DNA of 64,000 bases from CAVTYH01 sp963738835 (GCA_963738835.1 CAVTYH010000001.1:372001-436000); one strand, 5' to 3'; shown: positions 18,903 through 28,824, numbered from the stretch's first letter. Notes: a model not told the origin generated them from the letters alone. Numbers and translations are program-made.

Positions 18903-18940
18903 ATACGCATGTATATATCACACAGCGACGGCGTTGGCAA
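18901..18940 (-). promoter_or_regulatory. dinB promoter with overlapping perfect inverted repeat
   Basis: On the minus strand, TTGCCA (18940-18935), a 17-nt spacer and TATATA (18917-18912) form a sigma70-like promoter. The start site would fall near 18905, two to four bases before the ATG at 18902. A perfect inverted repeat, ATATAC-N4-GTATAT (18901-18916), covers the -10, the start site and part of the start codon. Its core matches the palindromes in the element A and element C promoters. I infer an operator for a shared repressor; LexA is a candidate but no lexA gene is in the window. Confidence 0.6.
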
Positions 18941-18988
18941 GAAACTTAAGCGAGATTGGCGTGAAAAGCTGTCCGCGAATCAGCGGAA

Positions 18989-21900
18989 CTACCACATGTG
19001 GCCTAATCCGCCGGAGCCGACGTGGAAGGTTTGCTGGCTGTTCGTCTGGCAATCGTAGTTGACGAACATGTTCCAGCCGCCGCCCAGTTCCCAAGTGGTA
19101 CTGGCGCCGAACCATGGCCCAGTCGCGGCCCAAATCGAGGCCGTTCACGGCGAAGGCGCCGGGTGTGGTGGCGCCGGCGAAGCTGGCGGTGACAACCGTG
19201 TCGCTGTTTAAGTACTCGTGCATCCAGAGGGCGTGAACTTCCGGCAAAAATCGCTTGCCGTTGCGGGCATACAAAGCGTACTGCAACCGCGCGCCCAGAA
19301 GGCTGCGAAACGAGCGGGTATCGAGGCCGCCGGTTAGCAGGTCGATTGAATTGGCTCCGCTTTCGACGAATCCGTTCTGCCGCAAATAGATGTACTGCAG
19401 CGCCACGAACGGCTGGATAACTCGATTGCAGCTTCCGTAAGTAACGCCGCGTTCCCAGTAGCCAAAGGCTTGCCAGCCGTCGTAACTAGCTGTGGCGAGA
19501 CGATTAATATCGTCGAAAGCCAGCGGCCGTTCGGTGTTGTAGCCATCGAACTCAAAGCCACCCAGCCAGATGCTGTACGACGTTTCGTTATCGCTGAACA
19601 TATATCCGCCGAACTGGCCACCGTTGATATTCTGATTGCCATCCGATTCGACCCTGCTGCCCACATAACCGCCCCAGAATCCGAACATGTGGCAATCGTC
19701 GACCCAGCGCTCCGAGCCGCCGACCACACCGCCCATGGCGTAGTCGAGTCCGAGCACGTTGCCGTCCGATTTCGCGCTGCCGCCTAGCCCAAAGCCTTGG
19801 ACCCAGCCTTTGCAGCAGTGACCTGAATCGGGGCACTCTTGCAGGCACGGCGAGCCGTCGGCATTGCAGCCGACCAGCACGACGGGTGCTGAACCGCCTC
19901 GTTTGCCAGCCGAGCTAACTTCAGTGGGCCCTGGACCACCATCCGGACCTGAGGCATCATCATCGCCGCCGGCAGCAAATGGCGCCGACCGCAAGCGATA
20001 GCCAATCTGTTGTACCACGAGCGTGGTATTTTGGACGCCTACTTGTCCGAGAGTGCCGTGGATTGCGCCACTCATTTGGTTGAATGCCAAGCGCGCTTCA
20101 GCATCCGAAATGCCGTTAATACCATTCAGCACGGTCTGCAAATCACCGGTGGCCCCAGGAGAAACCAAATCGAGGTAATTGCCAACCGCCAGTTGATTTC
20201 GTGTTTGGGCAATCGCTGCGTAGCTTTGGCCGTTTCGCAGCAAAGTGATGAAGGCTTCGGTGCCATCGTAGGTCACTATTGCATCTAAGCCAGTGAAATC
20301 GTCGGTGACAGTTCCAAATTCGCCGGTTACCGAGGAATAAGTTAGGAAATGAAATGTCTGGCCGGCATTGTAATTGCCGGCGGCTGAAGTAACGTTCAAA
20401 GTGCCACCGGTAAGCGTTGCGTTTCCAGTGACGTTGATCGTTGAATTGGTACTCGACGGCGTAATGTTAACCTGCATGGTGCCGCCGCTGGTGTCGAGGG
20501 TGCCGGCGATGTTTAGGGCTCCGGTCGTGGGCGCAGCAGCCGTGCCGCCGGTAATGTTGCCGTTGTTGGTAACGTTGCCGGTGATGGTTCCCGTACCGCC
20601 AAGTGTGCCTGAAGCGCTAACCGTGGTAGAGCTGGTTGTGGTTCCATTGACGTCGAGCCGACCGGCATTCACTGTGGTGGCGCCAGTGTAAGTCTTCGCC
20701 CCGGTGAAAGTCACCGTGCCAGTGCCGTCTTTGGTGACCGCGCCTGCTCCGCTGAGCGCGCCCGCATAGGTGCCGTCGATCGACTGGTTGAAGTCAACGA
20801 CGGCGCTACCGGCAGCTGAAATGGCGCCTTGCAAGTTTGTGGTTGTCCCTTGCAGTGTGCCGTTCATGACGGTTGTGCCGCCGCCGTACGTGTTAGCTCC
20901 ACTAAGGATTAATGTGTTGCTGCCGTCCTTGATCAGCATACCAGAGCCCGAAATAACGCCGCTGAATGTCGAATTGCCTGCGGTGGTATCGACCGTCAAC
21001 GAGGTTGTTCCCAGAGCTCCCAGTGAGACGGTGCCCGAGCCGGAGAGCGACTGCACAGAGGCGGACGACGATTTTGCGATCAACGAATGGTCGTTCAGCG
21101 CGTAACGTCGCACCGCTGTTCACGGTGTACGCGGTATCGTCGACGAACGCGCCGGTCGCGCCGGAAGTTAATGTTCCACTGGAAACCGTGGTGCCGCCGG
21201 TGTAACTATTCGTGGTGTTCGAAAGCGTGAGATTGCCTGCGCCGGTCTTCGTGAAATCGCCTGCTCCGCTGATCTGGTTGGCGAAAGTCGCATCGGAAGC
21301 CTGGTTAAAGATTACGTGCGCGTCGGTAGCTACGGCCACATTGCCTTGGATGCTATTCGTATCGCCTTGTAATGTACCGACGTCGACATTGGTGTTACCG
21401 CTGTAAGTATTCGTGCCCGATAGAATCAGCGTGCCAGTTCCGTCTTTGACGAGATTGCCCGTTCCCGAGATCTTGCCGGCGTAAGTTGTTGACGCCGTTT
21501 GATTCACCGTCAAATCTGCGCCGCCGAGTATAATTTCGCCCGTGGCGCTGTTGCCGCTGAGCGACGACATCATCAGCGCATTGCCGGCCATATCTAATGT
21601 GCCATCGTTAATGGTGTAGGCCACGTTGTCAGGCAGAGCGGTCGCGCCAGCGGAGGTTAAAGTGCCGCCGCCGGAAACGGTGACGGGCCCTGTCAGGCGC
21701 AGTGTTATTCCCTGATAACGTCAGGCCACCGCCGGAAACCGAAAGTGGGCCGGTAAATGTAAGGTCGCCGGTCAAAGTCAGGTTTCCAGACCCCTGTTTG
21801 GTAAAACCGCCGGTGCCGGAGATGACACCGTCATACGACGTTGTTGTCGTTTGATCGACCGTCAAAGTGGCCGAACCCAAAGCGATTGTCCCGCCCGTCC

Positions 21901-22593
21901 CCGAGAGCTGCGCCATGGTGAGGTTGAAGTTATTCAAATTCAGCGTGCCGCCGGTGATGGTGTAGTTCACGGCGTTCGGCAAGGCACCGTTGACGCCGGC
22001 GGTGATGTTGCCGGCATTTAATGTCACGTCGCCCGTGAAGGTGTTTACGGCCCCGAGCGTGAGTGTGCCAGCGCCGTCTTTCGTTAGACCACCGGCACCA
22101 CTGATAACGCCGTTGATCGTGGTATTTGACGCACCATCGATGGTGAGCAAGTTTCCGCTGTTATTGATCGTTGCGGTACTGCCAAACGTTAGGTTTCCGC
22201 TAAAAGCGTTCCACGTTTGCGCGGCGCCACCACGATGGCGTTGTTAATGGTTTGATTATTCGTACTGCTGTTCGTGATGCCGCCGCTGAAAATCGTCAAT
22301 TGGCTGCCGCTGTTGGTAAACGTGGTGGCCCCGGCGTCGTAGGTCAATGAAAGCAGTTGCCACGGTACGTCGGTTACCGGACTTGGTCGCGCAGTGCCGG
22401 CGAAGTGAATGTCGTCGGTGCCGTTGTTCGGAGGCGTCATATCTCCGACCCAGTTGGCCGGAGTGCTCCAATTATTGTCGCTGCCGCCGCCATCCCAAAT
22501 GCTTTGTGCATTTGCAGAATGCACGCCAAACTGGCTGGCAACTATTACGGCCGCAGTGGCGCAGATGCGCCGCAGCAAAATGCATTGCTTCAT
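18989..22593 (-). CDS. Autotransporter-type outer-membrane protein, several frameshifts
   Basis: The start at 22593 (MKQCILLRRICATAAVIVAS) gives a signal peptide ending ANAQS. The passenger consists of autotransporter-associated beta-strand repeats such as GAGGLTKDGAGTLTL and VISGTGGFTKQGSGNLTL. From about 19800 a glycine/aromatic-rich region (GFGLGGSAKSDGN, MFGFWGGYVGSRVES) forms an autotransporter beta-domain. Frame changes near 22200, 21690, 21100 and 19110 interrupt the coding sequence. Correcting the last one gives the C-terminus GSGGLGHMW at 18989, ending in an aromatic residue as expected for an outer-membrane barrel. The protein would be surface-exposed. A Cys-rich linker (about seven Cys) before the barrel is unusual. 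Rejoined length is about 1,200 aa. Confidence 0.75.
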
Positions 22594-22937
22594 GGCAGAA
22601 TTCGACCCCCCGATGAGACCTTCCAATTTCGGCGAGCACGACAGCCTCCGAATGGCGGCTGCTGGTGCAACGGTGCGGAAGACGCGCTGCTATGCGGTGA
22701 ACCACAAGTAGCACGAAGTTTCAACCAGGTTCGTGCAAGCACGAGCGACTGGCAAAACGCTTCCGCAAGCGCACCCCGATGGTGCTAAGAAGGTGACTCG
22801 TCAGGCGGAGAGGTCAAAATTTAACGATTCTTCCGACAATAGCGGTTCTACCGGTGGCGCGGAGATTTAGGAAAGCTGCGAATTTAGCGGCTGTCGATGC
22901 CAGCATTTGATTTTGCTTGTGCTTCACTTCGCAGCAT
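22594..22937. other. Intergenic region between galactosidase and autotransporter genes
   Basis: This 344-nt spacer should carry the autotransporter promoter. The only structure I see is a short minus-strand hairpin (CGCTT-N4-AAGCG, 22758-22771) followed by four T, which could be a weak terminator for the upstream galactosidase gene. No small gene is convincing. Confidence 0.35.
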
Positions 22938-24609
22938 TTACTCGCTAGCTTTCGGCGTGCCGATTTTCAACATCACCGCGCCGTGGAACGGCACCGAGGC
23001 GGTAAAGCTGCCGTCGACCGTGCCGAGATCCTTTTGTCGCCACAGATCACGAACCGCTTGCGAACCGGTCAAGTTCAGATCGGACCAGCGAACAGTCGCT
23101 TCCGCTGGCTCAGCTACTTTCGCCAGCGCCTCTTTGGCCTCTTTTTCGGTGGTGAACTCTTCCGCCTTTTTCGACGAGCGATCGACGACTTTCCAAACCT
23201 TGGGCGGCGCCGGTTGACCCGCTCTGGGACGCGCGGGCGGGGTCAATTCGTATCGCCCACGGTTGAACAAACCCACCGCAACGGTGCCATCGGCCAGCGG
23301 TTTCGCCAGAATGTCGACGCCCGTTTCGGCATCTTCCTTCACATGCACGCCCTGTTTACCCAACGGGTCCTGATTCACTGCCAGAACCTCGTCGTTGGTC
23401 AGCAGCCCCAACGCAAAATCGTCGAGCTGGGTCATATCGCAGCCAATCAAGAGCGGCGCGGCCAACAGCGACCAGAGTGTGATGTGCGTGTACTGCTCGT
23501 CAGGCGTCAGCCCTGTCGGGTGCAATTTCGGTCCCCAGCCGACCATGCCGACCACGAGCATATCAGGGTCGTTCCAATGGCCTGGCGCGGCAAACTTGCT
23601 CCATTTGTCTTCGCCAAAGCCTTTGCTGCTCATCGATTGCCAGTTGTCGCGGATATCGCCGCTGGTGCGCCAAGCGTTCGAGAGCCTGGCCCAATCCGCC
23701 CCACCGGCAACCGACGCATTGTTCGACAAGCTCAGCACAATATCGCGCTGTGCTCTCTTTGATGGCATTAAGCATTTCCTCGATTTGGGGCACCTCAATC
23801 GGGCTCCAATCGTACTTCAGGTAATCGAAACCCCAATCGGCCCACTGCTGGGCATCGTTTTTGGCAAATGGATACTTGCCGACGGCCCACGGCAAAATCT
23901 TTTTGTTGACCTGTTTTGGCCCGGTCGGCTTTTCCCACTTCCCTTCCGGATTTTCCGATGAACCGCCGGGGAAGCTTGCGTACGACGTAACCCACGGAGT
24001 GGAGTAAATGCCAGGCTTCAAACCCAGAGCGTGAATCTCATCGCACAGCCGCTGCATGTCGGGAAATTTTTCGTTGCCTTGCAGACCGTTGTATTTGCCG
24101 CCACGGTTGCCCTGCCAAGTGTCGTCGATATTGACGTACGTCCAGCCGTGCTTGATCAGACCGGAATCGACCATCGCATGGGCGGCGGCCAGCACTTTTT
24201 CCTGATCGACAGCGCCGGCGAAGCAATTCCAACTGTTCCAGCCCATCGGCGGCGTAAGGCAAATCTGTTCGCCAACTTTAATCACCAGCGGTTTCGTGTC
24301 TTTGCCGAGCGCGTTGGACGCCGTCAGTTTTACTTTGTGCTCGCCCGCAGCGGCTAGCTTACCGGTGATGCGGCCGGTTTTAGCGTCCAGAGTCAGGCCA
24401 TCCGGCAAGCCTTCGGCTGAGAAGGTGATTGGCTCGTCGCCCGTGGCGGGAATCGTAAACAAAAACGGACTACCCGGCCGCACGCCGAACACCCGCGCCC
24501 CGTTAATCCGCGGCGTCGCCGGTGGCTTGGGCGTGAGAATTTCAGCCGCCCGAGCATTCACAATCCAGACCAACGCCACGCACAACCAGACCGATAGACG
24601 CTTCAACAT
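22938..24609 (-). CDS. Secreted alpha-galactosidase, GH27, one frameshift
   Basis: A signal peptide (MLKRLSVWLCVALVWIVNARA) is followed by a cadherin/Ig-like domain (ITFSAEGLPDGLTLDAKTGR). The GH27 barrel then begins with TPPMGWNSWNCF, and the nucleophile Asp lies in YLKYDW near residue 260. At about 23755 the frame shifts; rejoined, the barrel continues with the acid/base segment WRTSGDIRDNW and GHWNDPDMLVVG. A C-terminal beta-sandwich ends GAVMLKIGTPKASE. The enzyme removes terminal alpha-galactose outside the cytoplasm. The length of about 556 aa is normal for a GH27 with an added N-terminal domain. It is clustered with a ThuA-like protein and a SASA esterase, consistent with polysaccharide use. 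Confidence 0.85.
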
Positions 24610-24710
24610 GCGAGTCTTCCCCCAAACAAAATGATCAGATGGTTTCGCCCAACCAGACCCTCATGATAACAAGCTGCCGAAGCTTCTGCACGTGGTACGT
24701 GATCGATAGT

Positions 24711-24727
24711 CCGACCGTCTCGGTCGG
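24711..24727. repeat. Short palindrome CCGACCG-TCT-CGGTCGG
   Basis: This is a perfect 7-bp stem with a 3-nt loop in the 270-nt divergent spacer between the galactosidase and ThuA genes. It is followed by AAAAAT on the plus strand, so it is not an intrinsic terminator in that direction. It resembles the dispersed GC-rich palindromes seen in other spacers of this window. The rest of the spacer shows only a GGGGGAG ribosome-binding site before 24880. Confidence 0.45.
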
Positions 24728-24879
24728 AAAAATCGTAGCCGCGTCCTCCAATCTGTATGCCCTCTTCTAACTGCGATAGTCACGATCACTGGAAATTGTC
24801 TTGCCGTCGATCTACGATAGCGGAACTCAATGGCTGGCGATAATTTCCAACCACTGCCTGTGCATCTCGGGGGAGTGCC

Positions 24880-25728
24880 ATGACGAACTGTTACTCGTGG
24901 TTTGAGCGACATGGTTGCGCAGCGGCCCGACTTCTGGTGCTCGCGGCAATCTTCGCCCTTTTGACCGCGCTCGGCCTGTCCACAGCCAACGCCGACGAGC
25001 CGCTGCGAATCGCTTTCATGATCGGCGAGGACGAATACAACATGAAAGAAACGTTGCCGGCGTTTGCGAAAAGTTACTTGGATCCGCTGGGAATAGAATG
25101 TACTTTCATTCAGGCCGACGAACAAAAGCCGAATTCTTTTCCCGGACTGGAGAAAATCGACACCGCTGACTTGCTGTTTGTCGCAGTCCGCCGCCGGCCG
25201 CTGCCGAAAGACGACATGGCGCGGATTCACAAGTTCCTCGACAGTGGCAAGCCGCTCGTCGGAATCCGCACCGCCTGTCACGCCTTTGCCAGCCGTGGCG
25301 GACAAGCGAAGAAGAACGAAAGCCAAGCGGAACTTGTCGAGTGGCCCAATTTTGATGTCCAAGTTCTCGGCGGCCACTACACCGGTCATTTTACCAACCG
25401 TGAAGGCACTGATGTGACCGTGCTGCCCGAGGCGAAAAATCATCCCATCTTTTCCGGCGTTACCAACGCTTCTTTCCACAGCGGCGGCACGCTCTACAAA
25501 TGCGGCGAGCTCGACGACAAAACCGTCACGCTGCTCAATGGCACGACAACCGATCAAGGGAAGTCGGTCACCCAGCCGGTGGCATGGACGCACCAGTACG
25601 GCAAATCGCGGGTGTTTTTCACGTCGCTGGGCCATCCCGACGATTTCAAACTGCCGGCCTTCAATCACCTGCTCGTCAACGCCATTTGCTGGGCGGCTGA
25701 TAGAGAGCCAGCGAAATCCGAGCGATGA
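24880..25728 (+). CDS. ThuA-like domain protein, exported
   Basis: After a signal-type N-terminus (hydrophobic residues 13-33, ending STANA) the protein adopts the ThuA glutamine-amidotransferase-like fold. It has RIAFMIGEDEYNM at the start, FVAVRRRPLPKDDMARI in the middle, GKPLVGIRTACHAF near residue 127 and VLGGHYTGHF near residue 165. Near the end, TQPVAWTHQYGKSRVFFTSLGHPDDF is the conserved ThuA C-terminal block. The family is linked to trehalose/sugar use and is very common in planctomycete carbohydrate clusters. The exact reaction is unknown. GGGGGAG precedes the ATG. Confidence 0.85.
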   Translation: MTNCYSWFERHGCAAARLLVLAAIFALLTALGLSTANADEPLRIAFMIGEDEYNMKETLPAFAKSYLDPLGIECTFIQADEQKPNSFPGLEKIDTADLLFVAVRRRPLPKDDMARIHKFLDSGKPLVGIRTACHAFASRGGQAKKNESQAELVEWPNFDVQVLGGHYTGHFTNREGTDVTVLPEAKNHPIFSGVTNASFHSGGTLYKCGELDDKTVTLLNGTTTDQGKSVTQPVAWTHQYGKSRVFFTSLGHPDDFKLPAFNHLLVNAICWAADREPAKSER

Positions 25729-25737
25729 TTTCATGGG

Positions 25738-26961
25738 TTAGTTTGATCCGCCCTTTGCGGGTTTAGCGTCTTTGATCGACTTCGATTCCATTTGATCAAT
25801 TGCCGCCGCCACCTTCTCGGCCCACATTTTTCCGTGGGCAGCTAATCCCTTCGCGCTCAGGTGAATTCCTTTTCCCTGGTGATCGCGGTTGTCGCCGGTC
25901 AGCGTGTCAGTATCAGGCCCTTCAAAAGCCAGCTTGTCGTCCCACAAAGATTTTTGTGCCTGCCGAATATCGTCGGAGTGCGTATCATCCGGCGTGTGAT
26001 AACTCACCTCCGCCACCATCCACGGCACAACCCAACCGGCTTCATGGCGTGAATCGCGGATTGCTTTTTCGAGATACTCGCGATACAACTTGCCTGAAAG
26101 CGTACGCTCGGAATCCGACTGATGGGCGTCCGATTCACCCTGATGCCACAGCACCGCTCGCACGCCGTGTGGCCCCAATTGCCGCAGCGGCTTCGTGAGC
26201 TTATCGAACAGCACGCCGCGGCTGACCCATTGCTCCGGGCCAATAGTTTCGATGTCCGAAGTTCGCGGCGGTAAGCCGGCGATGGGCGTGCCCTTCGGCA
26301 GCCACTCGCGCACGCTGCTGGCGCCGACCGCTACGGGCACCACTCCAATTGGCAGACTGAGTTTTTCCGCCAGCGCATCGCCGAAGCTGGGCAAGAAACT
26401 GCCGCCGTTGCCCGAGGCGTTCGGCATCGGATCGTTCGCCAGCACCCACCCTTTACCATCGAAAGCGGCGACTCGGCCCGACTTGGTTTGTGTTCGCTCT
26501 TCGCCATGATTGGCGGCATTCGATTGGCCGGCCACGATGAACACTTCGCCGATGCCAACATGATCGACCGACGTGCTAGCCAGTTCGTTGTTGCCGCTGC
26601 GTAGTCGTACTTTCAAGCGATACCAGCCTCCCGCAGGCAATTCGATGGCCGTGTGAAACCCCGGCACACGCTTGTCAAATGGCAGCGGCCGCCATTGCTT
26701 TTCGAGCGGACCATTGACCGACGGACCGGTAAAGCAGGCTTCCAACACCAAATCGTCCAGCTTGGTCGGGGCATCGAACGCCGCGCTGCCGGCAACCTCA
26801 ATCGTTCCCTGCTGCAAATCTCGCCGTTGAATCACCTGATAATCTTGCGGCGACGCCAGCACCAACTTCACCACCGGCGGCGCTTCCTCCGCCACTGCCA
26901 GCTGCACCAGCAGCACCACGCCCAGCACCGTCAAGAATCGCATTGAATTCAGCATCGTCAA
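25738..26961 (-). CDS. SASA-domain carbohydrate esterase (sialate O-acetylesterase-like)
   Basis: This is a secreted SGNH-type esterase. The signal peptide is MRFLTVLGVVLLVQLAVA, after a few extra residues. An N-terminal beta-domain runs to about residue 135, then the nucleophile motif VAGQSN appears (Ser near 147), VLWHQGESD lies near residue 260, and a C-terminal Asp/His part follows (GIHLSAKGLAAHG). It removes acetyl groups from sugars in the periplasm or outside the cell. Length is 407 aa. It is convergent with the ThuA gene and forms a carbohydrate-degradation group with the galactosidase. Element C lies upstream on the same strand and could read into it. Confidence 0.8.
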   Translation of the reverse strand: MTMLNSMRFLTVLGVVLLVQLAVAEEAPPVVKLVLASPQDYQVIQRRDLQQGTIEVAGSAAFDAPTKLDDLVLEACFTGPSVNGPLEKQWRPLPFDKRVPGFHTAIELPAGGWYRLKVRLRSGNNELASTSVDHVGIGEVFIVAGQSNAANHGEERTQTKSGRVAAFDGKGWVLANDPMPNASGNGGSFLPSFGDALAEKLSLPIGVVPVAVGASSVREWLPKGTPIAGLPPRTSDIETIGPEQWVSRGVLFDKLTKPLRQLGPHGVRAVLWHQGESDAHQSDSERTLSGKLYREYLEKAIRDSRHEAGWVVPWMVAEVSYHTPDDTHSDDIRQAQKSLWDDKLAFEGPDTDTLTGDNRDHQGKGIHLSAKGLAAHGKMWAEKVAAAIDQMESKSIKDAKPAKGGSN

Positions 26962-27039
26962 ATCCTCGTCAGCGGATGTCTATTGGGTTCCAGCGCTATT
27001 GATGGTATTGCAACGCCCCGGGAAGTGAAACGGGCTGGT

Positions 27040-27085
27040 TTGTTCGTTGTCCTTTGTCATTTGTCCCTTGTTATTTGTGAATGCT
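27040..27085. repeat. STRR-like degenerate TTTGTC repeats
   Basis: Short TTTGTC/TTTGT units repeat here (TTTGTTCGTTGTCCTTTGTC, then TTTGTCCCTTG, then TTATTTGTGA). Another simple repeat, three GCTAATT units, lies at 27278-27297. These resemble the short tandemly repeated heptamers known from some cyanobacteria. No function is known. They flank element C, whose array lies between them. Confidence 0.5.
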
Positions 27086-27129
27086 TCTGATCGCGTGTCG
27101 CCTGTGGTCAAAGACTGCATCGCAACAAA

Positions 27130-27360
27130 CATTTTTCCCGAAAACGGGCGAAACCGCAAAAACGGACCTAAACCGCTGGAAAACGGACGAAAACGGTGGA
27201 AAAGCGTCAAAAACGGCGCCAGGCTGGATGCCTCGCAACAGATGCCGGGTTCTCCGCGCAACCGTATCTCTGTCGGCTAATTGCTAATTGCTAATTGCCA
27301 ACCGCTAATGGCATCTTCACTCCATTGCCAAAGGTCATCGCCGGGAACGTCAGAGTTCCA
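27130..27360 (-). ncRNA. Element C: second copy of the decamer T-tract element
   Basis: On the minus strand, downstream of the promoter at 27396-27367, the leader can form a small GGAAC-N6-GTTCC hairpin. It is followed after about 150 nt by eight CCGTTTTC-like units. Their T-tracts start at 27213, 27203, 27193, 27183, 27172, 27162, 27153 and 27144. The fifth unit is CGGTTTA and is followed by spacings of 10, 9 and 9, exactly as in element A. The leader sequence itself is not obviously similar between A and C. The transcript would run toward the SASA esterase (start 26961), so a leader role there cannot be excluded. Confidence 0.45.
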
Positions 27361-27366
27361 GCCAAC

Positions 27367-27396
27367 AGTATAATGTACATGCGTATCATTTGTCAA
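27367..27396 (-). promoter_or_regulatory. Element C promoter with embedded palindromic operator
   Basis: On the minus strand the sequence reads TTGACA (27396-27391), an 18-nt spacer, then TATACT (27372-27367), close to the sigma70 consensus. The spacer contains ATAC-GCAT-GTAC (27386-27375), one mismatch from ATAC-N4-GTAT, ending two bases before the -10 as in element A. Activity and the binding protein are inferred. Confidence 0.6.
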
Positions 27397-27452
27397 GAGC
27401 CGTTTTGAACCAGTCTCGCAATCGGGTATGCTTAGGGGGTTAACAAAATACT

Positions 27453-27487
27453 CCCTCTCCCCTTGTGGGAGAGGGTTAGGGTGAGGG
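27453..27487. repeat. CCCTCTCCC/GGGAGAGGG palindromic repeat
   Basis: A 9-bp stem, CCCTCTCCC (27453-27461) with GGGAGAGGG (27467-27475), is followed by TTAGGGTGAGGGG. The same kind of palindrome is dispersed in many unrelated bacterial genomes. It lies upstream of the GyrI-like gene. I assign no function. Confidence 0.6.
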
Positions 27488-27567
27488 GCGTTCATTCTAT
27501 TAGGCGGTTTTAGGCACTTAAACCAACCTCATTTATGTACCGCTGAAGCTGAATTCGAGGCTCAACG

Positions 27568-28025
27568 ATGGCTGTTCAAACCAAGACCGTGCCCGCGCGG
27601 CTGTATTTCTGCATTGCCGAAGACGTGACCCAGCCGGAAATCCCTCTGTTTGCCCAGCGCGCCGTCGGCCCGCTCTACGAGACTTTGAAGGCCACGGGCT
27701 TGGAAATTGCCGGCGATCTGGAATTGATCTGCCCGCAGTGGAACGGCGAAGGCAAGAGCCGCGTGATGTTTGCCATACCCATCCAAGTAGAGCGGCTGGT
27801 TCCCGCACCCTACTTTATTTGGCAATCGCCGGTCTTCAAGTGCGCTGGATCGACCGCCTTGGTTCCATGCCCTCCTTAAAAGCCGCCTGGGCAGCTTTCG
27901 GCCCGAGCGTCCAAGCCGCCGGCCTCACGCCCGCGCCGACCCACGGCTGGCGCGAAGTCTACAAACACTGGGAATCGTTCCACAGCGAAAACAATGTGAC
28001 GGAATTGCAGTTGGAGATTGAATAG
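27568..28025 (+). CDS. GyrI-like small-molecule-binding protein, one frameshift
   Basis: The first frame gives MAVQTKTVPARLYFCIAED and continues to IPIQVERLVPAPYFIWQSP. Near 27850 the frame changes and the protein continues as WIDRLGSMPSLKAAW to THGWREVYKHWESF and the end LQLEIE. The rejoined product is about 151 aa, the usual size for stand-alone GyrI-like/effector-binding domains, which end in an acidic LxIE-type motif and bind hydrophobic ligands or gyrase. No DNA-binding domain is attached. The family assignment rests on overall pattern, so it is moderate. The indel is probably an error. Confidence 0.5.
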
Positions 28026-28106
28026 GGCGAAAGAGCACTCAGAAAGTTTTGTCTTTCGATCAAGTAGAACGCTTCTTTTTGGGCATTCCGACACCTGAGC
28101 CGGCGA

Positions 28107-28610
28107 TCAGATTGTTGACCGCTTGGCATACATTGCACCGGCAAACCAACCGGCCAAGAGGGCGAACACCCACGACCAGACGCAGTGGCCAATAAGGAAA
28201 AAGTTACGGAGTTCGCTGTTGCTTCCTCCGAAAGAATAGGGATTGTTAAACGCATCGCGAATGGTGATGTCGATTGTCTCCCAATTCATACCACCGCTAT
28301 TAAGATGAAGAGAATTTTGCACCCCCATCCACGTAGCCAACGCGGCAAGTGGAACGTTAGTTAACAAACTATATCTCTCAAGGCTGCAAGTGACAAAGAA
28401 GAGATAAGCCGCACCGACGACTGCAAAAACAATCGCGGCTGCCCGCTCACGAGAACTTAATCCCGCCGCTCGAATGGCAATTGACGCATAAAGCAAAAAC
28501 GTGACTGTCAGAATGACATCGGCCCACCATTGATTGCGTCCCGCCATTCCGGCGCATGCCAACGTGATCATCGTCACAGCCATGAACAGCTTTGAGAGCG
28601 TGAATCGCAT
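28107..28610 (-). CDS. Hypothetical polytopic membrane protein
   Basis: I choose the start at 28610 (MRFTLSKLFMAVTMITLACA), since planctomycete membrane proteins often begin this way; an ATG at 28619 is an alternative. The 167-aa protein has four to five hydrophobic segments and a short periplasmic loop containing NSGGMNWETIDITIRDAFNN. The C-terminus ends in a helix and AKRSTI. No family is recognised. It stands alone between convergent and divergent neighbours. Confidence 0.6.
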   Translation of the reverse strand: MRFTLSKLFMAVTMITLACAGMAGRNQWWADVILTVTFLLYASIAIRAAGLSSRERAAAIVFAVVGAAYLFFVTCSLERYSLLTNVPLAALATWMGVQNSLHLNSGGMNWETIDITIRDAFNNPYSFGGSNSELRNFFLIGHCVWSWVFALLAGWFAGAMYAKRSTI

Positions 28611-28694
28611 GGCGGGCATTGTATCACGGTCAGGATTGAAGAACAAAAAAGATTCAACTTCCCGGTGCCTCAAGCCGCGGACGACGACGCGCAC

Positions 28695-28729
28695 GGGTGC
28701 CACTGCTGGCTCGTCCAGCATCGGTGCAG
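28695..28729. repeat. REP-like palindrome with TGCTGG/CCAGCA stem
   Basis: A GTGCCAC lead is followed by TGCTGG (28704-28709), a CTCGT loop and CCAGCA (28715-28720). It lies upstream of the membrane-protein gene, in the divergent spacer before the sugar dehydrogenase. It belongs to the same general class of GC-rich intergenic palindromes found elsewhere in this window. Confidence 0.45.
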
Positions 28730-28824
28730 CGGCGGCGGGGCGTTGGTAGGCCTATCTCTGCTTGGCTGGCGCTGGTCATTCATCCTCGTTGCTCCGGCTG
28801 AATGCCTGGAGTATAGTCACTGGC

